Positions 63,268 to 64,000 of a stretch of DNA of 64,000 bases are shown here, piece after piece. The number at the start of each line of letters is the position of its first letter. Within the stretch, counting starts at the first letter, position 1. The DNA comes from Phytopythium helicoides (taxonomy: Eukaryota > Oomycota > Peronosporomycetes > Pythiales > Pythiaceae). The notes beneath the pieces are model-generated. The model was not told the origin of the DNA. It made no database searches and saw only the letters and a program-made list of their open reading frames with translations. A program made the position numbers and the translations under genes. Location: the NCBI GenBank assembly GCA_024867545.1, contig JANFNE010000001.1, positions 992,001-1,056,000 of the forward strand. The letters are read 5' to 3'.

Positions 63268-64000
63268 TTACCGGACTTGCGGCTGGTAGTCGTCGATCTT
63301 GTCTAGCAGCGCCTTGGAGTAGTGCGGCGAGTAGTATTCGACGATCTCGGGTGGGTAGCAGTTGTTGATTTCGAGCACGTACTCGGTGAGCTTGCCTCCG
63401 CCAGCGGCTTCTCCGAGTCTCTGCAACAGTTCGAGTCCTCCATTCTGGACGAACGAACGTCGTGCCTCGAGGTCATGCGGCAGCATCTGGGCGAACTGCT
63501 TGAGGATGTACTTTTGCACTTTGAGCGGAGCTTCACGCAGCAGAGGCTGGAGCGCTTGTAAATGGGTGCACTTGGCGAGAACGCTCTTCAAAGCACGCTT
63601 GGACTTTGTCTTGAGGTCGTCAGAGCTGTTTGGATGCACCATGCATGCAAGAAGATGGCGGAGCACGTCTGCCTCTGCAACAGCTCGCGAGTGATCTGGG
63701 GTATGACGACCAATCTGTCCGAGTGTCCATGCACTGGCTGCCTTGATATGGTCCTCTGGCTCCGAGATGAGCGCGTTCTTGACTGGTGTGATGCCCTTGG
63801 ACGTGATCACAGCGAGCGCCAGCGTCTCTGAGAAAGCCGAAATATATCCGATCGCCATGATGCCAGGCAGTTTGTTGTTGCCTGCAGCCTCGGCCACGTA
63901 ATCGACAAGCGCTGATGTTCCGCCAGCATTGACAATGAGCTTAGCGAGCTCCGGAGTGTGCTTGGCAACTTCACGAATGCATGTAGCGGCGTTCTTTCTC
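63268..64000 (-). CDS. SPAG6: SPAG6 / PF16, flagellar central-apparatus armadillo protein, partial
   Basis: Frame open to the right edge, so the N-terminal part is missing. Armadillo repeats with the family sequence: KNAATCIREVAKHTPELAKL, LPGIMAIGYISAFSETLALA, SEPEDHIKAASAWTLGQIGR, VQKYILKQFAQMLPHDLEAR, INNCYPPEIVEYYSPHYSKA, and a C-terminus DDYQPQVR close to DSYQP of animal SPAG6. It is part of the axonemal central pair and needed for beating. Its presence fits an organism with swimming zoospores. Confidence 0.95.
   Translation of the reverse strand, partial: RKNAATCIREVAKHTPELAKLIVNAGGTSALVDYVAEAAGNNKLPGIMAIGYISAFSETLALAVITSKGITPVKNALISEPEDHIKAASAWTLGQIGRHTPDHSRAVAEADVLRHLLACMVHPNSSDDLKTKSKRALKSVLAKCTHLQALQPLLREAPLKVQKYILKQFAQMLPHDLEARRSFVQNGGLELLQRLGEAAGGGKLTEYVLEINNCYPPEIVEYYSPHYSKALLDKIDDYQPQVR

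Overview
The window is nuclear DNA of an oomycete (Phytophthora/Pythium/Globisporangium type). The evidence is the gene set (folate-biopterin transporters in tandem, a START plus zinc-finger protein, an oomycete-type multi-pass membrane family, the flagellar protein SPAG6), introns of about 60-90 bases with GT-AG ends, close gene spacing, and chromovirus-type Ty3/gypsy elements. The species cannot be named from sequence alone.

Left gene block (1-14.2 kb): MLH1 (5'-most codons inside, C-terminus off the left edge), a six-exon SPOC-like nuclear protein divergent from it, a mitochondrial Xaa-Pro aminopeptidase 3, the ribosome biogenesis factor NSA2, mitochondrial beta-ketothiolase (HADHB), an intact folate-biopterin transporter, and a divergent second transporter copy with three frameshifts. 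Exon phases show that MLH1 and XPNPEP3 also carry single-base indels.

Repeat island (14.3-54.3 kb): a nearly perfect palindrome with two glutathione S-transferase genes (14.3-18.1 kb) and a more diverged one (50.5-54.3 kb) bracket 32 kb of mobile DNA. Inside lie a chromovirus in a giant head-to-head palindrome (18.5-31.1 kb), the decayed gag-PR-RT of a second Ty3/gypsy family (31.1-34.9 kb), 21 near-identical tandem copies of a 510-bp unit (35.2-45.9 kb) that begins inside a small ORF, and a decayed Mutator-like (MULE) transposon with about 80-bp inverted ends and a chromodomain fragment (46.15-50.34 kb).

The most unusual element is the chromovirus. It has a gag to protease -1 frameshift site (GGGAAAC) in the correct phase. 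It also has two protein-like ORFs on the ANTISENSE strand between integrase and the 3' LTR: a basic/disordered protein with a folded-looking C-terminal part, and a coiled-coil protein. Both are kept in both palindrome arms.

Right gene block (54.8-64 kb): START/zinc-finger protein, FAHD2-like hydrolase, an oomycete multi-pass membrane protein, mitochondrial ribosomal protein bL9, O6-alkylguanine-DNA alkyltransferase (MGMT), an RsuA/RluB-type pseudouridine synthase, and SPAG6 running off the right edge. Most are housekeeping genes without operon structure; several are organellar (XPNPEP3, HADHB, bL9m).
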